A stretch of DNA of 64,000 nucleotides, taken from NCBI RefSeq assembly GCF_008831285.2, contig NC_045145.1, positions 20,210,802-20,274,801 on the forward strand. The letters are read 5' to 3'. A model generated the notes under the pieces. The model worked only from the letters and a program-made list of their open reading frames with translations. It searched no databases and was not told the origin of the DNA. A program made the position numbers and the translations under genes. Shown here piece after piece: positions 1 to 13,726 of the stretch (its first letter is position 1; each line of letters opens with the position of its first letter). This stretch comes from Nymphaea colorata. Lineage: Eukaryota; Streptophyta; Magnoliopsida; Nymphaeales; Nymphaeaceae.

Positions 1-1890
1 TAATTATATCTTGGAGATGGTTTTTTAGAAGGTTAGCAAATGCCAAGTGAGAGTTATTAAACTGGTTCTGTCAGCGAAATTGGCTATCGTGGATGAATGA
101 TTAAACTTGCACAGAAGGGCGTAGGACGCAATGTGAGCTAGATTTCAGAGGGAAATATTCTCATGTCATCTCTCTGTTTTGTTTTCTGTTTTGTAAAGCA
201 GATGTGCTCTATCCTTTTTTTGTTGTCATTGTTTGATTATTTGATTAACTTTTTTACTTTTCAGCAATAAAGGGATGGAAGCCTATCCTCCAGTAGGTTG
301 GTGGTGGGTAGCGCGTTCAGCGTTTGGGCCCTTAATTCCTTGCTCAAAATGACACCAATTTACTCTTTATCATATATATATATATATATATATTTTTTTT
401 GCCTAATTTGGTAAAATCATGGACTGCTTGTCATCCAATTTTACACCCTTCCGGTCATTATATATTCCCTAATATAAAAAAAATATGAGAAAAAAAAAGT
501 TTTGCTATCTTAACTTACAAGCAAAGGGGCAAGAGCAAATTTTTTGGCCTTTGCAAGTCCTCGTTTGTTGGTAACGGTGCATTTTAAATTCGGACTAGGG
601 AACCACTTGGTCCAGAATTTGGTCTATTACTAGGGTCCTCTTAGAGCCACCTAATCAAGCAACTTGTACTTGGAATTCCGAACATGCACGTGAACTGGGA
701 GTAACAAAAACCGGACGGATTTAGTGGAAAATTAAGGCCAACGGATCACTGAAGAAGTTCACCGGAGCGTAGTTCTCCGGTATGGAAGCGATTGCAAGTA
801 AGAAGGGCGGCCAGTGGGCAGCTAGAAAGAAGAGAAAGGAATTTGCCACGGCCACAAGAAAGCCATAAAACTAATGCATTATCTCTCTTTTACAATCAAT
901 TTCCATTTACTTTTCTGAAGTGCATATGGCACAGGAAAAAGGGGAAAAGAGTAAGCAAGTCCAAATCCAAGCAAAAAATGGGAATTTGAAAAGCTTTTAT
1001 AGGCTTTTTTTTTGGCTTCACATGGACTGCACTCAATTCATAGAGTAGAATCACAAGGAAAACACGTCTGTTTCCCGAAAAAGGGTCACATGCAGTTCTA
1101 GAGCCACGTGTTTGCCTGGTTTTCCGTTCATCTAACAAGATCCTTTGGCCCCGCCCCAAAGCTTGACCATGGGAAAGGACTCCTTATGTACTTTTCACCA
1201 CTGGTAGAGTCTGAACACCTCAGTCCAAGTTTAACCATATGTACCACTGTGTGAATGAAGGAGCCTAGCTCATGAATAAGATCACGCGCATCACATATGT
1301 GAGACCCTTCTTCAAAGAAAATGAAATAAGAACCGGCGTGAGTGTGCGTCTACTTTGTAGACTTAATTGGTTAAACATGTGATTCACTTAGAGTTTATAT
1401 ACATTTCACTCAACTCATTATCTTATCGAGTACAGGATCTATTTTTTGTGCTTGAAAATGTTGCCCCCCCATACTTCAACTTGTGTATTACTGTCGTTGA
1501 TTTCTCTTTTCAAAGTATAATAAGATGATGTCCCAATGATCCGAAACCGGAAGTGAACCCTAAACATTGCGAAAACTCCTGGAGAACGACATACCGTCCA
1601 TTCATGAGATGAAAGTTACCAAACAAATCTCTGATAGAGAGAGGAAAAAAAAGGCAAGTGGGTCCTGAAAAAGAGGAAAAATTAAACAAAGAGGGCCCCG
1701 TCAGGTCCTGAGTCTTCTTTCTTTAACCAATTATGGATCTGTGGTATCCCGCCGTTACATAGAGACAGGAGGAGGCAGAGAGATTTTCCTTGTGACAATT
1801 CAGTGTTCAGAGAAAAGGAAAAGAGATGGAGTTGAAGAAAAACAATGAGGGCCCATGACGATCTCGCAACCTACACCTCCTTTTGCTAAT
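1..1890. other. Intergenic DNA, no gene recognised
   Basis: No coding exon, RNA gene or transposon could be recognised in this stretch. Short open frames on both strands around 790-1160 overlap each other and match nothing I know. An (AT)n run lies near 377-392. An AATAAA at about 266 could belong to a gene lying to the left, but nothing else supports that. Confidence 0.5.
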
Positions 1891-1900
1891 TATTTATATG
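1891..1900 (+). promoter_or_regulatory. TATA-like element of the PADRE gene
   Basis: The string TATTTATATG lies about 150 bases before the ATG at 2043, a normal TATA-to-start-codon distance for a short plant 5' UTR. It is placed by position and sequence only; no transcription start is visible. Confidence 0.35.
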
Positions 1901-2042
1901 CGTGGCATTCCCCCTGAGCTCTATTGCTTCCGTCGACAGAGGGAGATGATAAAAGACCAGCCATGTGCTTGGAGGCCACACTAAGGACAAGAGACCACGA
2001 GGAGGGGGAAGGGGAAGAAGAGCAACAAGGGGAGAAGCGATA

Positions 2043-2591
2043 ATGGGCAACAGCTTGAGATGTTGCATCGCTTGCGTGCTCCCTTGCGGGGCCCTGGACA
2101 TGGTGCGGGTTCTTCACGCCGACGGCCGCGTCGATGTCTACGCCGGCGGAGTGACGGCCGGGGAGGTCATGAAGGCCTACCCCAAGCACGTACTCGGCCT
2201 CCCCACCTGCCAAAACCTGGTCCAGAAGCCCACCATCCTGCACCCGGAGGCCGAGCTCCAGAAGGGGAAGATCTATTTCCTCATACCAACCTACTCCCTC
2301 CAGAAGAGACCGAACAACAACAAGACCAACGACGCCAGCAGAAGCCCCACTCCTACAGAATTGAACACACGTCCTGCGGACCGGACGCAGGGGCACCAAC
2401 GTCCACCGGCGGCGAAAGCGGCAGAGGACGATTACCCGACGCCGAAGGGGCTGCAGAGGCCATCCGATCGCGACCGGCCTGTTTCTCAGTCCCCAAGGGT
2501 CCACAGGAGGAGGAGCAGGCGTGTAGAAAGCTGTAAAGTCAGTATGTGGAGGCCTGCTCTGCAGAGTATCTCCGAGGCAGATTTCGTGTGA
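2043..2591 (+). CDS. PADRE (DUF4228) domain protein, intronless
   Basis: This 182-residue protein starts MGNSLRCC and runs through a PADRE/DUF4228 domain of about 75 residues: a CVLPCG motif, an ALDMVRVLHADGRV strand, the VTAGEVMKAYPKHVL segment and the closing KGKIYFLIP strand. The family is plant-specific and many members respond to pathogens and abiotic stress; no enzyme activity is established. Gly2 after Met suggests N-myristoylation, with nearby Cys residues as possible acylation sites, so membrane attachment is likely (inference). The tail from about residue 80 is polar, low in complexity and rich in Pro, Arg and Asn, as usual for the family. The open frame continues 26 codons upstream to 1965, but MGNSLRCC is the family's standard start. 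A TATA-like element lies 150 bases upstream and an AATAAA follows at 2825. It has no introns and is flanked by apparently empty DNA. Confidence 0.85.
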   Translation: MGNSLRCCIACVLPCGALDMVRVLHADGRVDVYAGGVTAGEVMKAYPKHVLGLPTCQNLVQKPTILHPEAELQKGKIYFLIPTYSLQKRPNNNKTNDASRSPTPTELNTRPADRTQGHQRPPAAKAAEDDYPTPKGLQRPSDRDRPVSQSPRVHRRRSRRVESCKVSMWRPALQSISEADFV

Positions 2592-5500
2592 ATTTTTCTG
2601 TAAATTCGGGCCTTGTTGAATGGGATGGGGAAGTTGTCTCTCCTTTCGGCTTGTCGAATATTTTCCTCTTCTTCCTATTTACTCTTTTCCTTTTATTGTC
2701 GGGATGATCAAGCTCGATGCTTCCTGTTGGAGGATTCTAATTCCCCTCGCTCTTTGATCATGTAAGATGTTATCCGCCATTTCTTGTAAAAAAATATAAT
2801 ATGGCAGCAGGAATCCCGTGGGAAAATAAAGTGAAAAGAGAAGGTATTGTGAATAAACATGGCAGCGTCGACGGTGAGAATACTTTTCGGCCGATCATCT
2901 GGATCATCTCGTCCCATGTCCTTGCATTCGTTCCAAAACTCGTCTATTTTTCCATTCACATCGGAATGGATGGATTGCTCGTACTCATGTACAATTGGTC
3001 TTCAGTTGCCGGAAATTCAGATTGCTTTTATGAAATATGAAAAAATGGCGGTATGTCCTGTTGAAGAAGACAGATCGATAGAAAATTGACAGTACCGCTG
3101 AAACTGTTTCCGCAACTAGATCAGATCGAAACTATTCAAAATTTATGATTTTTCAAGCAAATATCTTTCTAGGATGTGAGGCTAGAAGATGATCAGGTGA
3201 TCCATGTTGCCTAATGGTGGTACAGAAGAAACCGTCTCTGGCACTTCTCAGGAAGAAAATAAAGGCAGAATTCACGAGCTTGCTGCTGCAATTGTTATTA
3301 GCAGGATATCAAGCGACCCTACTTACCAAAATTTGTTCTCGGATCTTCCTGATTAACTTTTAATCTTAGTCAATCTACAGTTAAGGTTCAATCCTGAACG
3401 TTTTGTTATTCTCTCTTAAGACTTTAGAATGTGATTTATGTGTGTGCGTGTATATCTATGGTTCATAACTTGTAAGTCCATTCATCGATGCGTGTGCCGA
3501 AATAAGTGCATATATTGTAAATTAAGCTGTCATGATTAACCTACGAAATTCCAATATTTTGAGATTGCAAATTTTGAACTTATAAACCCAATTCCTAGTG
3601 AATTCTTGGCAGTTAAATGCATCCATCAAGGAGTGATGGTATACGTTCGTTAGGATAAAGAAGATCAAATCTTTATGATTTCATCTTGAAAAAAAAAGAA
3701 GGAAAACCTTGAAAATTCGAATTTAGTTGTTATTTTTTGCAAGCGAATGCATTGCACGGGACATGTTCTCCGGTATCCTCCGGCGACTTGTCTGGTGGTG
3801 CTATTAATAGGGCTACTACCTAGGCTTTGTATCATTATGAAGCTGGGCCTCTCCCCCTCACCAGGTGTGTGTAGTAGGCAGGATGGGTCTCTAATAAATG
3901 TTGTATGAATAAGAGCATGCATGGTTTTTATTGTTGAAACTGAGTGTTGGCGATATTAAAGTACTCCAGTAAGGTTTATCTATCTCCAGTTTTTCTGGGA
4001 AAAATGTTACTGCATGTAAAAGTTATATATTATATATTATATTATATTATTTAATATAATATATAGTGTGAACAATACATGAAGAAATTCTTTTCTAAAT
4101 ACGACCTTTCCATTACATAGTTCCATGTTGGCCAAAGAGATGTCCAGAAGCCAGTCGAGTGATCAGTGTCCAGTGGAGTTACTGTCAAAGAGACAGCTTG
4201 TTGAGTGACTGGTGACCAGTTGTAGTTGTAATTTGTGCGATACATCTGTTAATTATAAATTACAGCACTCCTTTAACCGTGAATATAAATTTGTCGTGAG
4301 CGTATCTTCACTACTGGTTTTTCCTGTGTTAGTTTTTAACTTTTTAAGTGAAGATTGTAGGATCAATCATCTGCAGAAACCATCATTTGTTCTCTAAAAT
4401 ATCAGGCAGAACGTGGATCGCTGCTTCGTTATCAAAAATTGCAGAACTTGCTTCCTCCTTAATATCTTGAAAATAGAAAAACAAGAACTGTGTCAATTTT
4501 CCAGATAATTGTTCAGCTTGAAGCGATGGAATTTGATTGGCGCGTGTAAGCCAGTGGCGAACATCTGAAAACCGATTAATTAAGCAGTCAGATTAAAAAC
4601 TGGGCAATCTACAACTGGTATGCGCGAATCTCTCATATGACGACTCCATTGATTCTTCTTCTCTGGTGAAAATTCGGGTTGCAGGAGAGGTATTGCTTTA
4701 CGCACGATGTGGATTGGAGCGGCCAAGAGACAAGAACGAGTGGGAGAGGGCCCCTTTCCATACTCAATAACGCAAACAGTAGTCAATTGGTAGCCTTAAA
4801 AAAATGTCCGGCAGGTTGTCATTGAGGGGACACAGCATGAGCCTAACCAAATGGGGTCGCAGAACGCTGCGTCCTTTTTTGTTTTTCATTAATTGCAGAG
4901 GCAAACGAGTGATGAGACCTTAGCTCCTTTAGGCAGACAAGTAGGGACCGCCATGGGGACAACCCTCATCATGCATTAAGCACTAGTGAGCCTCTAGGGC
5001 AATGGCTATTCAAGATCAGACACATCTTAATTGGTTAGAGGAGGAGGAGGAGGAGGAGGCTGGGCCTGTCCTTGCAAGGGGTACCATGCATACTGACAAA
5101 AAGTATATGTACAATTAGCAAAAGAAATAATATTATCCTTTTCACTTGAGATTAATAGCAGATATTGATTTGCTTTAAATTAGCCAAATGACATTATTCG
5201 AGGAATTAATTATAGTAATTGGATGTGGTTTTCTTTTCTTTCTTTCCTTTTTTTTTTTAAAGGGGTGTGTTCGCTGGCATGGACTCCACTGTTCAATTAG
5301 AATCTTGATTTGTAAAAAAAATCCATGGTGCTAACGAACAGTAGAAACAAACTCACAATTTCAGAGGCGCATTTGGGATTTGTTCCTGTGGATTGAAATC
5401 CCACTTTGGGGGTTGTGATTTTGATCCACGGGAAAAAGATTTCACCCCTCGGGGCTTACACCACCTTTCTCATCTCCTATCGTCTTCTTCCCTCTTTGTC

Positions 5501-5644
5501 CCTTTCTTCACTTGTGCACACTGCAGCTGCACTTTCAACTTCACCTAAGCTAAAAAACATGAAAGGGATCTGCTAGCCAATGGTCGGCAGCTACTATTCT
5601 CTGCCAGGTAATGTTCGTCCCACTCGCTCTCTTTCTCTCTTCGG

Positions 5645-5682
<38 letters not shown>

Positions 5683-8600
5683 CCTCAATTTCCGGCAGCC
5701 GTTGCCAGGAGGCAAGGGCTGCCGGTGGGATGTCCGATCTACCAGCTTTCTGTCTCATTTATCTCTCTCTCTCAGTCCCATTCCCCTGCAGCCGTCGTCG
5801 GGAGGCAATGGTTGCCGGTGGGATGTCTAATCTACCAATCTTGCTCAGATGTACTATCAAACACAGGAACGTGATCCTTGACATTAAAACCTATGTGAAT
5901 CATACACGAACTCTGTTTGGGATATGGATGGAAATCCCTATCCAACTGGTCCCAGGATTAAATCTTGGGGTTTTGATCTTAAGATTTTAATCCGGTGCAA
6001 ATGAATGCTACTCAGGGGATAAGCTTCAAACAAGGTTCATGACCAAAACATGATGGGAAAGCTTCTACAAGTTATGCGATAAACAAACTGAACAATGAAA
6101 TACTCTGTGGGACTGTGTGGGCAACTGGCCACACATGCTCACATGTGGCACCGCTCTTAATTTCTTCCATACAAATGGTTGCACTTAATTAGGCCACAAA
6201 CATACGTACATATATACGTATATATTCAATTTAAGAACCGGTTAATTCGTCCTCCGCCGAACTCAGCAAAGGACCTTTGTCCAATTGTTTGCCGAACCGT
6301 TCATATCTTCATCTTAAAATGGACATTATGAAGATGTCAATGCATCGAGAGAGAGAGAGCTGAACAAAATGAGAGGAGATTAGGTTCTACTGCAAGAGTA
6401 TGTCGGAGTGATAATTTGTTGAAAGGTCCTGTTCTCATAACCACCATAGTACGTCGGTGGCAGTGATCACGAGGCTTCACCTGAGTCGGTCTGTTGTGAA
6501 ATAATCCGGCAGCGTCCGGAAATACTGATGCAAATCCCGCAAAGGAGACGGAGGTGATCAGACCATGTGTTCTGTCGCATCATCCAATCTAGTTCGGGAG
6601 AATGATGTGACGTTTTATTTTTCAGTGGTCGTTCTGCAGCGTACTCGGGAAAGGAAACAATGGAGATGGCGTTACGCGTGTTGGCCGAACTTCCAAGAGA
6701 ACCAAATAGTACTCAGCACTGGTGCGTAGATGTATTTGCTCCAATCAATAAAGAGATCCAGCAATCTGACTGACAAACATCAATTCACTAGATGTTGTCA
6801 AATAACAAGAACCGGTGGATCAGAAGACTGTTCATAGTGAAAGAACAGTGCGTACACTGCCTGTCATTTTCTGTGTGGACTCCGGTCTCCGATCACTTCA
6901 CACCGCGGGTAGTGAAAGATTCTTCCGCGTTGAAGAGACGTAAACTGTAATTTTGTGTTGATTTCAGATTGGATAGATTTGGTGGAAATAAGGGACGTGT
7001 AAAATTAACGGCTGTAGGTTTATTTCTTTTGGACATTACTGATTACATGCTGTTCACCAAGACTTTTTTCGTGCGCTTTACCTAAAAACAACATACTGTG
7101 GCTCCTTGGATTTGAAATCTTTGTTGGAAGTCGTACCATATTAAACAACTTAGATGGAATGAGAGGATTATTGTGCAATTGTAGATAATTCGATCGGTGT
7201 GTTTTCTAGGCGAGAGGCATGGCCGCCCTAAGTTTAACCACTGGGGTGTATGATCGACTTTTCGAATAAGGGCTCTACTTAGATAGAGAATGCCACAATA
7301 AGGTTAGGCTTGAACATATGATCAGCCCCTTTCGACTCGAGCTCTCATTTGGTAAAAGTCATGCATGCACATTGATACATGATACTCACTAATTCTTGTA
7401 TAATCTATCTGTCCCCAAGAATGAGGGGATTCTGTTTGATTAGTTGATATTTGAGATACATGGATGTGATGTAGCATGCTTTTGCTGAAGCGACAAAAAA
7501 ATCCACAATAAATTCATAGTTCATCAAACTATGGATTTTAGATCAGACATAATATACGCTTGAAATCCTCATTTACATTGAAGAAAGAATATCTAAAATC
7601 ATAAGGGGGAGAAGCTGGTTTTTAATGTGAGGATATCGAATCTTGAGAATCTTAGACCAAAATTGGTCACGGTCCACCAAATTCCCTTTAAAGTCATTTT
7701 TTGGTTTAACATAATTTATTGTTGTTTGATGTACTTAACTCGGTGAATTAATCTGGCACCAAAAAGTTCTAAATCAGGCTTATTTTTTTCATTAATTATA
7801 TGTGACTAAATCCTCAGTTTACTGAAGCTTGTGACTTGCAACTTATGGAGAGTTGGTCAACAATTTATAACCATAAATTAACGCACTATTTTACATGCAT
7901 CCAAAATCCAAATGGTTAGGTCTGGCTTTTTCGCATATGAAATAAAAGGGTGTAGTAGGTGTACTGTATGTAGGAAAATGAGCCAAAAACAAAGCTAGTA
8001 TGGCAGAAAAAATGGAAACCAGAGCAAGGTTTGTCTGGAATCAAGACGGCACTTCTTATTGTTTTTTTTCTACGATTCAGAACAGTCTGATATATTATCG
8101 GAAAGAATGATCTTAGGTATACAATAATAGCTTTATTACAACCGAATGAAATCAATTTTTTTACATCCTAATATCTCAAAACTTTTGTGACTAGTGGACT
8201 GATAAACTGAATGTACAACCTCCTTGGGGGGGTAAGGAAAATGGAACTTCGATCGCATGCGGGTATCCAATTCCGCTGCTGAGATGCCTTGTTGATTCCT
8301 GGGCCTTGACAAATGGCTGGCCACCCTTTTTAACGTTAGAAGAGCAAAAGGCCCGGGGCGTTGCAGGATGAACCAATGTGAATGAGTGTAAGCTTCATTG
8401 CCCGAACATGATTGGTGCTGATCACACTAGGTGCTACCATGTTAGCAAGAGAGGCCAGGCGGTGACAATGGAGAGGTGATCACCGAGCATTCCTAGTCAC
8501 ACGAGAAGATAGTCTAATGGCAAGGCAAGGCCATACGCCCGTGTGGCTCCTCACGAAATATAGCTCACATCCAAACATCTGCCTGGGGAACGGGGCAACG

Positions 8601-8996
8601 CCCATGAAGCTCCAACGAAAAGGGAAGGCCTGCATGACCATGGGTGCAAAATTCTGAGAAGGGCACCTGGGGCCTTGGCTTAGCAACGGCAAGCTTGAAG
8701 TTTGGAAAGCCGATGAAGAGAGAAACAAGGCAACTGAGGGGATTAGAAGCGCCATGAGAGAGTCGAGGTGACGTGCATGACCGCACGAGCATTGACTGAA
8801 CTTGGAGCTAGGGCAATAATTGCCCAGATGCACGCACCGTCCCCAAGGAAACCCCAGCTTGATGCCTCGAGCATGAGGTAGCTGGCCGAGCTCGAGGCAG
8901 CTGGGCGAACGACGGAATGAGACAGTGCAGGTGCCGTCGGTTTGAACTTGTCGATAGAAGCGACTATGATGGGAGACGATGTAGCTTTGCCTGGAA
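2592..8996. other. Intergenic DNA with simple repeats, no gene recognised
   Basis: No exon with family resemblance was found over 6.4 kb. AT-rich palindromic sequence occurs at about 4026-4066, a (GAG)n tract at 5038-5059 and a (CT)n tract at 5647-5678. The open frames at 5580-5990 translate the CT repeat. Sequence just before the Copia element (8400-8996) has a higher GC content than its surroundings but no recognisable protein. Confidence 0.5.
5647..5678. repeat. (CT)n microsatellite
   Basis: About 16 uninterrupted CT units. The two overlapping open frames here read the repeat as Leu/Ser and are not genes. Confidence 0.9.
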
Positions 8997-9001
8997 TTAG
9001 T

Positions 9002-9347
9002 TGTTCTCTTATTTAGGAAGGAGGTGGAACAAACGAAGATCTCTACTCGGTAAATCTATCAGCTGAAATAAAATAGGCAACAAATCTGAATATCGAGATT
9101 AATGGGATAGATTGCAATCTCAAGTTTCTCTCGATTAGGATAAGTTGCCATCTCAAGTTCATGGCTAAGCAATTGTTATCCTTATCCCATGTGTATCCTA
9201 TGCCTTTATAAAGAAGAGCACGTAGAAGAGCATCGATGTAACAGACCAGAGCAGGTTTACTGAAGTTCGTTCCCCTTCTTCATAGATGTACGCAGTAATG
9301 CCGAACCACGTAATCCTGTCTCTCTCTGTCTCTTTACTCTAATTTTT
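9002..9347 (+). repeat. 5' LTR of Copia element 1
   Basis: Starts TGTTCTCTTATTTAGG and matches the sequence at 13727 onward across most of its length. It lacks the CTCAATCAATAATTC tail of the 3' copy, so it is truncated at its right end. Confidence 0.88.
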
Positions 9348-9526
9348 GAGTGCAAGGTTCAAGAGGCCATCTCCTCACCATAAACAGAGAGAAGCACCTA
9401 TTAGTTTTAAATTTGGCCCAGTCATCTTGCCCTTTGTTGCCACAACACTACCAGATCCGTCAGTCTTTCATCCGAGGCAGCATATTAGGACGACTTGAGT
9501 TCTATCAACTATTATATTCCTTAACT

Positions 9527-10350
9527 ATGGCAACAACATACCAAGAAGGAAGCCTTTGCAATTCTAAGAGTGGATCATCTGCTCAAGGCAATATCGCTCT
9601 AAAGATTACCTTGCAACCTCTCACAGGTCCAAACTATCTAAGTTGGGTAAAGGCGGCCAAGACTGTTTCTGAGTAGTCATTCAAATGTGGATACATCAAT
9701 GGTGACATAAAGCCACCAAAAAGAAATAATAAAAAATATCGTGAGTGGGGGTGTGAAAATGACATGGTTATGTCATGACTCATTAATTCCATGGATTCTT
9801 TTTTCAACCTTCTTCTCTATGTGGAAATGGCAAAAGACATTTGGGACAACTTGAAAGAAATGTTTGGTGAGCAGAACAATCTTGCTCGGGTTTATGAAAT
9901 TCAAAATAAGTTCGTGCAACTCACTATGGGAGATAAAGCTATTACTTACCTCGGTCAAATGCGCAGCCTATATGATGAATTACTTTAGTATCACTCAACT
10001 ACTTCTGATCCAGAAGTATATGAAAACAAATTTGATGAAGACAAGTTCTTTAAGGTTCTGGCTGGCCTCGGAAGAGAGTGAGACTCTACGCAGCCAGGTA
10101 CTTAATTCCAATCCCCTGCCATCTTTTAATAGTGTGTGCCAAATGATACAACATGAAGTGGCTCAAAGGAAAGCCATGAATGTTCCTCCAAAACTCGATG
10201 CCAATGACAAGAGCAGTGACAAGATGGTATGTTATAAAAAAGGTGACAACAAACAAAGCGACTTCAAATCAGGTGTCGAAAGCTTGAATGGCCAAAGGAG
10301 TCAATCACGTCTAAAATGCACCCACTGCAAGAAAACCGGGCATGCCTAGA
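9527..10350 (+). pseudogene. Copia element 1 gag relic
   Basis: The frame opens MATTYQEG and continues through the retrotransposon gag motif GPNYLSWVKA. A stop breaks it after residue 50, and the frame then shifts more than once. The downstream part holds the gag helix region and the zinc knuckle CTHCKKTGHA near 10317-10349, immediately followed by a stop. Gag would package the element RNA; this copy cannot make it. It lies between the 5' LTR and protease in the usual Copia position. Confidence 0.85.
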
Positions 10351-10421
10351 AACGTTGCTGGGAGCTGGTTGAACAACCTAGCAGAGAAAAAACATCAAGG
10401 CCACCAGATCTTGCGAACTTT

Positions 10422-11542
10422 GTGATTAAAGATGGCCTTGAGAAATTTTTTCAGAAATTTGCAAAGACTATCAACGTCATTACATCTCAATCTGTCGAGA
10501 ACTCAAGTGAAGGTAAGAACTTTGTTTTAATGATAATTTCTAAATATTCACCTTGGGTGATTGATTCTGGAGCGACCGATCATGTAACCGGTAACCCAAC
10601 AAAACTAGGTGAAATAGACAAAGGACTAAAACAGCATATCTTTACTGCTGATGGGAGTTCGATTAGTGTTGATGGCATTGGCAAAACTAGATTTTTTGAC
10701 AATTGAATCAAGTCTACTGTCTTATATGTTCCAAAAATAAGTACCAGCTTAATATCTGTTAACCAAATTTCATGATTGCTTGGTTATTTTCTCGTCAAAG
10801 GAGGTGACCTTTCAAGAACATGGCACGAAAAAAGTGACAGGTAGAGATTGAGAACATGGTGGTCTATATATCATGGATTCATGAGACGTTAGTATCCTCA
10901 ATAGTAGAAAAAACTTGAACAAGTCAGACTACAAGTGGCATGCCTCTCTTGGTCACATATCAGATAACAGTTTGCAGCGGCTTGTTCCTGACCTTGTCAC
11001 TGAAAATTGGGCTTGTGATGCTTGTGAATTTGCAAAATTTACAAGGTTTTCGTTTCACACCTCCAATGGAAGGTTCTCTAATTTTTTTTGATATTGTTTT
11101 CTCTGATGTTTGGAGACCTGCTCCTAAGGCATCTTATATAGGATTCAAGTACTATGTTTCCATGATTGATGATAAATCTAGAATGACATTGATATACTTT
11201 CTTCAGAATAAAAGTGAGGTGCCCAAGGTCTTTGAAGACTATTATAGCATGATCTTAACTCAGTATGGTGTGAAAATTAAAGAACTTCGGTCTGACAATG
11301 GTGGGGAGTATGTAAATGACACTCTAAAGTTATTTTTGGCAAACAAAGGTATCAAACTTCAATACACCTGCTCCGGGATGCTTCAGCAAAATGGTGTCGT
11401 TGAAAGGAAAAATCGTCAATTGCTTAATATTGTTTGTGCTCTTATGATGCATATGAATGTTTGTGCTTATTTCTGGACTGATGTTATTGCCACTGCATGT
11501 TATCTATCTAACAGAATACCAAATTCTAGTACAAACTATTAA
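10422..11542 (+). pseudogene. Copia element 1 protease and integrase relic
   Basis: The protease active-site motif DSGATDHV lies at 10563-10586. The GAG-pre-integrase segment (about 10920-11080) shows WHASLGH and the paired cysteines CDAC. The integrase core (about 11090-11540) has the acidic residues in SMIDDKS and RSDNGGEY and the QNGVVERKN motif of Copia integrases. In-frame stops after the protease and a frameshift near 11080 disable it. The integrase would insert element cDNA into the genome. Confidence 0.88.
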
Positions 11543-13718
11543 ATCCCTATTCAACTTTTTCTTGATAGAAAGTGCTCTATTAAACATTTAAAAGTGTTTG
11601 GTTGCAAATGTTATGTTCATATTCAAAATCATCTTATAAACAAGTTTGAGAAACGTGCTGTTAAGTGTTTTTTTGGGATATTTTAGCAAAAAAAGGGGTT
11701 ATAAATGCTATGATACTATGTTTGGAAAATTTTTTGCCTCTCGTGATGTTAATTTTTTTGAGCAAGAACTATTCTTTGAGGCACCAAATCAGGGGGAAAA
11801 AACCAATAATAGTTCTGTGAACTCCTCAAATTTTACCACCAAACCTGTTCGACCCATCATGGACCCTTTCCTCAAACCACAAATACCTACCACTAATGAC
11901 AATATCCACTCATCCTGTAGCCCTAGCTCATCCAACTCACTTATTGAAGCTCCTCAATTTAATACTCACCCTGTCCTTGAAGAACCTATCACTTTATTTC
12001 AAGACATAACCCTTGAAGACCAACAAGTTCGTTGATCATCACGTCTTACCAAACCACCTACAAAACTCAGTGATTATTACACCTATCTCTCTACAAACCA
12101 AATCCATTCCATTGACCAATACTTAACCCTTAAACACCTCTCACAAACCTACAGAAATTATGTTTTCAATACCTATCTTCACACTGAACTAAAAAACTTT
12201 GAAGAGGCCATCAAACATGTTTAGTGGAAGGAAGCTATGAAAGAAGAATTAAATGCTTTAGAGAAGAATCAGACTTGGGATTTGGTGCCTCTTCCCAAGG
12301 GAAAAAAAATTAGTTGGCTACAACTAGATATACAAGATCAAATACAAAAGTGATGTAACTATTGAACGGTTCAAGGGACGACTTGTTGCAAAGGGGTTCA
12401 CTCAAACTGAAGGGATTGACTACTTAGATACTTGTGCTCTAGTTGCTAAAATGAATATTGTCAGGACCTTGTTGTCTATTGCTGCAAATAAAAACTGGAA
12501 CTTGCTACAACTCAATGTAAAAGTTGCCTTCCTTAATGGGGAGCTTACTGAGGAAGTATACATGGAAATCTTTCTCAGTGTTAGCAGTAAAAGTGGCTAC
12601 GCATGGAAGCTAAAAAAAGCTCTTCATGGTCTCAAACAATCTCCTCAAGCATGGTTTGTCCACCTTTGTAGTGCTCTTGTTCAATGTGGTTTTAAACGAA
12701 GTTCGGCATATTACACCATTTTAACTTGTATTCGTGAATCTAAAATTACTATCCTACTGGTCTATGTTGATGACATTATATTGACAGGTGATGATGACAT
12801 CTTCATGCTTCGCATGAAGACATTTCTTAATAAGTAGTTTGAGATAAAGAATCTAGGAGTCTTGCGATACTTCTTAGGGTTTGAAGTTGCACACTCAGAT
12901 AAATGTATTTTCATATGTCAAAGAAAATATACTCTATATCTACTTAAAGAGATAGGTAATATTGGAGCAAAAGCCGCCGACACACCTCTTGAAATGAATT
13001 GCAAATTGAAATCTAATGAGGGTGACCTTGTCAAGAATGTACAAAGTTTTCAAAAACTTGTTGGAAAACTCATATATCTTACTTTCACCAAACTCGATAT
13101 CATGTATGTTGTTAGTCTCATAAGCCAATTCATGCACAAGCCCATGTCTTCACACGTTGACGTTGCTCATAGAATCCTTCGGCATCTTAAAAGAACTCCC
13201 GAGAAAGGAGTTTTAATAAGCGAGGTCAGACATTAGATGTCATTGGATATTATGATGCTGATTGGGCAGACGACCCAAATGATAGGAGATGAACCTATGG
13301 ATACTGCACCCTTGTTGGAGGTAATTTTGTCACATGGAAGAGTAAAAAACAATAAGTGGTTGCTAGATCAAGCGCAAAAACCGAATACAGAGTCATGGCA
13401 GCATGCACATGTGAACTGATATAGATTAAAGTCTTACTAAAGGATATGAACATTGAAATTAATGGACCCATGAACTTGATGTGTGACAACATGACCGCTA
13501 TCTACATTGGAGCTAATCCAGTGTTTCACGAACGAATCAAACATATACAAGTCGATTGCCATTTCATATGGGAGAAGATCCAAGATAACACCATTCAAAC
13601 ACTTCATGTCAAAAGCGACAAGCAATTGACCGACATATTTACTAGAAGTTTGGCAAAGGAAAAACATCAAACTATACTTCATAAGTTGGGAAAGATAGAC
13701 ATCTGTGCACCAACTTGA
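11543..13718 (+). pseudogene. Copia element 1 reverse transcriptase and RNase H relic
   Basis: After the integrase C-terminus and a serine/proline-rich linker (to about 12035) comes reverse transcriptase (about 12200-13200). It shows FLNGELTEEVYM, LHGLKQSPQAW and the catalytic YVDD at 12763-12774. RNase H sequence follows to 13718, ending with HIQVDCHFI and DIFTRSLA, the typical Copia pol C-terminus. Stops at several places (for example near 12034, 12222, 12836, 13234 and 13417) and frameshifts make it non-functional. A purine-rich tract at about 13716-13726 primes plus-strand synthesis in such elements. Confidence 0.88.
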
Positions 13719-13726
13719 GCGGAGAT

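Noticed and set aside
2060-2536. 158-residue frame overlapping the PADRE gene, and a 204-residue minus-strand frame
   Set aside because: Alternative-frame translations of the GC-rich PADRE coding sequence; only the frame from 2043 matches a family.
5580-5990. Two overlapping plus-strand frames of 136 and 87 residues
   Set aside because: Built around a (CT)n microsatellite and adjoining duplicated words; no domain.
5263-6020. Possible MITE with TGTTCGCTGGCATGGA-like ends
   Set aside because: The proposed inverted ends match at only about two thirds of positions and no clean target duplication was found.
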